From the NCBI GenBank assembly GCA_038230415.1, contig JBBRNH010000063.1:1-34408 (forward strand): a stretch of 34,408 nt of DNA, read 5' to 3'. This DNA is from JBBRNH01 sp038230415. Its GTDB lineage: Bacteria; Bacteroidota; Bacteroidia; Cytophagales; Spirosomataceae. The notes below the pieces were generated by a model. The model searched no databases. It was not told the DNA's origin and saw only the letters and a program-made list of their open reading frames with translations. Shown here piece by piece: positions 30,943 to 34,408 of the stretch; the first letter of the stretch is position 1, and the number at the start of each line of letters is the position of its first letter. The position numbers were made by a program, and so were the translations under genes.

Positions 30943-31791
30943 TTAGTCTTTGGTGGGCATGGGTTTGGCCGTTGGTTTGGCTCCCGCTGGCCGGGCGGGT
31001 TGTGGTTTGGGCGTTGGCCGACCGCCTGAGGCTTTGGGCTTGCGCCCCGATTTGCCGGGTTTTGTGGTTCCTTCTGACGAATTTGCCGCGTTTGCTCCTT
31101 CGTTGGCGATGGCTGTCGGGTCATAAAAAGCGGCTGATTGATTTTGGCCTGACCCCGGCGTTTGGGCGGTGATGGCGGGTTGCGGGGTTGCAGTAGCCTG
31201 GCCCCGCACAAAGGCGAGTTGGGTAATCTGCAACGCCCACTTGCCGCTGCTCTTGTCGGCCCAGAGTGTGGCTATCCGATCAACGGGTTTGTAGGCGGTG
31301 CCGGTGGGTTTGTAAGTGCCACCAAACAGAGACGTAAACGTTACCTGAACTTCCCACCGCCGGTTGTTCCACTCGACCGGCCCGGCTTTGATGGCCGTAA
31401 ACCGCACACTTTCCGCTGCGTTTGGCACCGTTCGCAGCGCGAATCCGTGCAGATATACCCCCACAAACCGGCTGACGATGTTTTTTGGGTCGCTCGTGTC
31501 GGTGTGAGCCGGGTCAATGTCATCTTCGACCAATACGTTTTCGTTGAGGAACAACTGGCTGGGGCCGGGCTGGTAACTGGTTTCTACCAATGCCTTACGC
31601 TCTTTGTAGCTCACTTCGGCAAAGGTCAGCACCCGGTACAGCCGCGCCAGGTCAAGCTCGATCTGTTTCTCGGCGAGTGCCTTTACCTCGGTAACGTCGC
31701 GGGCCGACAGCGGGGGCGGGGCTTGCCCAAACACCGTATTAGCCGAAGCAGACAGCAGCATAAACCACAGAAAACAGGTTGTCTTTTTCAT
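30943..31791 (-). CDS. Exported hypothetical protein, paralogue of the 564-aa protein
   Basis: This 282-aa protein has a signal peptide (about residues 1-22, ending VFGQ). The main domain (about 30-200) is shared with the N-terminus of the 564-aa protein, with VLVEDDIDP, ESVRFTAI, WEVQVTFTSLFGGTYK and RIATLWADKSSGKWALQI as landmarks. The order of helices and strands recalls NTF2/SnoaL-like domains, but that is a guess. The tail is low-complexity and basic (KPGKSGRKPK...KPTAKPMPTKD). The start overlaps the OmpA-family stop by 4 bp (ATGA), so translation is coupled. Confidence 0.8.
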   Translation of the reverse strand: MKKTTCFLWFMLLSASANTVFGQAPPPLSARDVTEVKALAEKQIELDLARLYRVLTFAEVSYKERKALVETSYQPGPSQLFLNENVLVEDDIDPAHTDTSDPKNIVSRFVGVYLHGFALRTVPNAAESVRFTAIKAGPVEWNNRRWEVQVTFTSLFGGTYKPTGTAYKPVDRIATLWADKSSGKWALQITQLAFVRGQATATPQPAITAQTPGSGQNQSAAFYDPTAIANEGANAANSSEGTTKPGKSGRKPKASGGRPTPKPQPARPAGAKPTAKPMPTKD

Positions 31792-33215
31792 CGGCTGATG
31801 GCTAACGTAAGTTCTACGCGCCGGTTTTTTGCCTTGTTGTCGTCGGTATCGTTCGGCACCAAGGGTTTTTTGTCGCCCTGCCCGGCAACGCTGATGCGGT
31901 AGTCAATAATGCCATGCCGACTGATAAACGACGCGGTTGCCCTGGCCCGATTTTCCGACAGCATCTGGTTCAGCCGCCGGTCGCCTTCGTTACTGGTGTG
32001 GCCTTCCACGCGCAAAGTATAGGCTGGGTTGGTTTGCATATACTGAATCACCTGCTGCAAAACCGCTTCCGAATCGGGCCGGAGGGTATAGCTGGTTTGC
32101 TCGAAATAAATAGCCGGAATCGTTTCGGGAAGCCGCAACCCCGGCAGCGATACCGACGGGGTTGTTACGGTGGCAGCAACGGCAACCGGCGCAATAACGG
32201 CAACCGGGGGCGGGGCCGCAACCGGGGGTATGTCAGTGGGTTTGGGCGGCTCGGCGAGTTGGATTGCCTTGCTGTTCAGGCCCGTTTGCAGCGTGATCGT
32301 CTCCTGGAACGAACTGACTTTGCCACCCTTAACGTAAGGTACATTGTCTGAATAAGCAATGTCTACAATATACCGTTTGGGCGATAAATCATAGCTGCCA
32401 AATAAGCCATCAGTGGTTAGTGCCGACTCTAACCGAACGGCTTTGCCGGTGGCTTCATCCCTGATTTCGCAGTGCAGGATTTGACTTTTGGGCCTGTTCA
32501 CCCGCAACGATAGCAGGGTTAGTTCGCGGAGCAGCCGGATGTCGTGCCGGAGTAACTGACCGTCTAATTTTTCTACGCTCAGGTTGCCCTGGTAGGTCTG
32601 ATACCCCGCCGACCGCACTTCCATCGCCACAATATCCGGCTCCGAAAACGTAACCTCAACCTGCCCCGGCGCATCGGTGTCGTAGCAATTGCGGGCCTGG
32701 GTTTTGGTGAAAAACAGGCACGTCCGGGCGGGTACTACCTGCCCCGTCAGCGCGTCGGTAATCACAAACGTGCTGCGTTGTTTGCCCGTAGCGGGCGTGG
32801 TGGTGGCCTGCTGTTCGTAGTGGGTTTGCTCGGTCTGGAGGTAAGGGCGGTCGCGGCCCTGCCGGTCAACGGCAATCAGGGGAATCACGGCGAAGGTTGT
32901 TGGCGTACTGATGTCTCCTTTCTTTCTGGCACTGCCGGCAAGACTGGCCGTTGCGCCCAGCGGAATCACCTGGGGCCGGTATCCCGCGCACTCCACCAAC
33001 AGGGCGGTGGCTCCGCAGGCAATATCAATCGTGAAGGTGCCGTTGCTGCCGCTCACGCCCGCTTTCTGTTTACCGGCGGGCGTTTTTAGCCAGAGCGTTG
33101 CGGCTGTCAGCGGCTGTTGAGTGGCATAGTCGCGCACCACGCCCGACAGGGGCAGACACCCACCGCCAGGAGCCAACTGACTCATCAACAGACCGATAAT
33201 AAGTATACTTTTCAC
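31788..33215 (-). CDS. OmpA family protein with carboxypeptidase-regulatory-like domain
   Basis: This 475-aa envelope protein has an N-terminal signal segment, then a carboxypeptidase-regulatory-like beta-sandwich (about 24-90, LSGVVRDYATQQPLTAATLWL...CAGYRPQVI). Further beta-rich modules follow, and a proline/valine-rich linker (about 325-360). The C-terminal OmpA domain spans about 365-475, with LRVEGHTSNEG, LSENRARATASFI and KNRRVELTL, which contact peptidoglycan in the family. The start is GTG at 33215. It should tie the products of this operon to the cell wall. Confidence 0.9.
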   Translation of the reverse strand: MKSILIIGLLMSQLAPGGGCLPLSGVVRDYATQQPLTAATLWLKTPAGKQKAGVSGSNGTFTIDIACGATALLVECAGYRPQVIPLGATASLAGSARKKGDISTPTTFAVIPLIAVDRQGRDRPYLQTEQTHYEQQATTTPATGKQRSTFVITDALTGQVVPARTCLFFTKTQARNCYDTDAPGQVEVTFSEPDIVAMEVRSAGYQTYQGNLSVEKLDGQLLRHDIRLLRELTLLSLRVNRPKSQILHCEIRDEATGKAVRLESALTTDGLFGSYDLSPKRYIVDIAYSDNVPYVKGGKVSSFQETITLQTGLNSKAIQLAEPPKPTDIPPVAAPPPVAVIAPVAVAATVTTPSVSLPGLRLPETIPAIYFEQTSYTLRPDSEAVLQQVIQYMQTNPAYTLRVEGHTSNEGDRRLNQMLSENRARATASFISRHGIIDYRISVAGQGDKKPLVPNDTDDNKAKNRRVELTLAISR

Positions 33216-33247
33216 CGTTCACGAATTAAACAGAATCAAACTTTCCC

Positions 33248-34408
33248 CTAATTAGTCGCAACGCCGATGTTGCCGAGTAACACGTCCCAGTTAAATTGTT
33301 CCTGACCGTCAATCACTTTCTGGTAAGACTGAAGTTTGACCTTTACGTTTTTCTGTGTCACATCGCTGTACATCACTTTCTTGCCATCGGCCCCGTAGCC
33401 GGTGAAGGTCTGCTGACCCGATATGGTGCCGTAGTAATTGCCATCGGCTTCCTGTTTCAGTTCTTTCACATACTGCACCTCGTTCCACTCGATAGCCGCC
33501 GAGCCGTATGGCAGTAGTTTGAGCCGGGCTAAGTACTCGCGGATGGGGTAATTGCGTTTGCCGGGCCGTTTTGCGGATGTTACTTCAATCGTGGCCGAGG
33601 GCAAAAACAGCTTGGCTGCCTGCTCGATGGCTTTGTCTTTCTCGTCAGAGGTCAGGCTTTTGTCGGTAATCACGTTCAGATACGACGAAAATTCATCCAC
33701 CCGTCGGAGGGCTTTTTCGCGGTATAGCTGATACTCTTCTTCGGTGAGTTTGAGCGAACTGCGGGCCGGGGCAGGGCTGGCATCGCCCGGCGGGGTAGTA
33801 GCCGGAGCGGTTGGGGTGCTGGCCGGCGTGGTTGGCGAAGTCGCCGTTGCCGGCGTTGCGTTGGGAGCCGGGACTGTTGGCTTAGTCTCCGGTTTGGCCG
33901 GTGTGGTTGCCGCAACGGGGTCAACGGGCGTTGATGTTGATAATTTGTTAAGCATCGTCCGAACGCTGGGCAACAGTGGAGCCACCTCAACCGGGTCGCG
34001 GAAGAGTTTGTGTTTTCCCGTGCGGTACAAAATACCCACCAGCTCGCTCTTGTTGACCGATGCCGCGCTGCTGTCGGGCCGTCGGTAATTCACAATCTCG
34101 TCGCTTTCGTAAGAAATCAGGGCGGGTACTACCGATAACGGCACGGCCATAATCAGCAGGTCGGTGTCTGAACGGCGTACCGGGGCCGACAAAAACCCTT
34201 TCAATTGTTTGTGAGCAACGGTCAGGTCGGGGCTTAACTCGGAGATAATCAGAAAGTTACCGTCTTCTTTGAAGGCCATCAGCACATTCTCGCGTGAGTA
34301 CGAGTAGTTGGTCATCACGTCGCCCCGCCGGATGGCGTATTTCACCCGCTCGTCGGTCAGGTCAAGGAGTTCGGCCCCGGTCATCTGATTGCCGTTGGCG
34401 AGATACAG
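33248..34408 (-). CDS. Hypothetical protein, 5' end outside the window
   Basis: Partial gene with 386 codons visible; the frame is open through the right edge (LYLANGNQ precedes the first methionine). The N-terminal visible part (about residues 1-140) is a mixed alpha/beta region of unknown family with VLMAFKEDGNFLIISELSPD and LLIMAVPLSVVPALISYES. A Pro/Thr/Ala-rich linker follows (about 165-210). The C-terminal part (about 225-386) has the same general layout as the shared domain of the two paralogues downstream, including FLPSATIEV, YPIREYLARLKLLPYG and a GYGADGKK loop, but the similarity is weak. It ends 32 bp before the OmpA-family gene and is probably the first or an early gene of the operon. 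Confidence 0.72.
   Translation of the reverse strand: MYLANGNQMTGAELLDLTDERVKYAIRRGDVMTNYSYSRENVLMAFKEDGNFLIISELSPDLTVAHKQLKGFLSAPVRRSDTDLLIMAVPLSVVPALISYESDEIVNYRRPDSSAASVNKSELVGILYRTGKHKLFRDPVEVAPLLPSVRTMLNKLSTSTPVDPVAATTPAKPETKPTVPAPNATPATATSPTTPASTPTAPATTPPGDASPAPARSSLKLTEEEYQLYREKALRRVDEFSSYLNVITDKSLTSDEKDKAIEQAAKLFLPSATIEVTSAKRPGKRNYPIREYLARLKLLPYGSAAIEWNEVQYVKELKQEADGNYYGTISGQQTFTGYGADGKKVMYSDVTQKNVKVKLQSYQKVIDGQEQFNWDVLLGNIGVATN

Noticed and set aside
1..34408. CRISPR array, insertion sequence, prophage or tRNA genes
   Set aside because: No regularly spaced repeats, transposase, integrase, phage gene or tRNA-like cloverleaf was recognised by reading; a dedicated scan was not possible.

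Overview
The window looks like a chromosomal segment of a Bacteroidota bacterium of the order Cytophagales (Spirosoma-like). Pointers are: type IX secretion (T9SS) C-terminal sorting domain and CHU_C/Ig-like repeats in a giant exported protein; a one-piece hybrid two-component regulator (HTCS: kinase-receiver-AraC); BatD; a TonB-C domain protein; a dihydroorotase with the Bacteroidota-style DDQVHFREPG motif; and many Bacteroidota-type -7 boxes (TAnnTTTG) with no clear Shine-Dalgarno sequences. No rRNA, tRNA, CRISPR array, insertion sequence or phage gene was seen. This assignment rests on gene content only.

Left part (1-18.5 kb) is mostly housekeeping and small accessory genes. In order: the first codons of menA; an argS-glutathione peroxidase operon; a two-gene small-protein/DUF6169-like module; two glycosyltransferases; an orphan McrC-like nuclease; a DUF1338 enzyme; an acyl-ACP thioesterase and a periplasmic ApbE; a RelE/ParE toxin-antitoxin pair; a Uma2-family nuclease; batD overlapping aroC; a tiny conserved protein; a small membrane protein and pyrC; a TonB-C protein; and a four-gene signalling operon (unknown protein, 7-TM protein, HisKA_3 kinase, NarL-type regulator).

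Middle part (18.5-23.4 kb) has a secreted GH43 glycosidase with F5/8 and Fn3 modules. It is followed by a xisH-xisI cassette bounded by a 30-bp direct repeat, then a small two-TM membrane protein with a well-formed promoter. Just upstream of that promoter lie two 20-bp direct repeats, next to the gene of a soluble HTCS, which is the obvious candidate regulator.

Right part (23.5-34.4 kb) is a leftward operon-like block that ends at an intrinsic terminator. In transcription order it encodes a protein cut by the window edge, an OmpA-family protein, a small exported protein, a YD-repeat-like lipoprotein, a larger exported paralogue of the small one, and a 1.56-kDa-residue-scale (about 1,560 aa) Ig-like protein with a T9SS sorting tail. 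Two, perhaps three, of the proteins share one domain. The set looks like an undescribed cell-envelope or surface structure.

The most interesting observations are: (1) an almost identical palindrome at the same distance from the start codon in front of both the RelE/ParE module and the DUF6169-like pair, suggesting the latter is also an addiction-type module; (2) the direct-repeat operator beside the HTCS gene; (3) the repeat-bounded xisHI cassette; (4) several inverted-repeat elements, including a pair of GTAG-type REP-like hairpins; and (5) the envelope operon.
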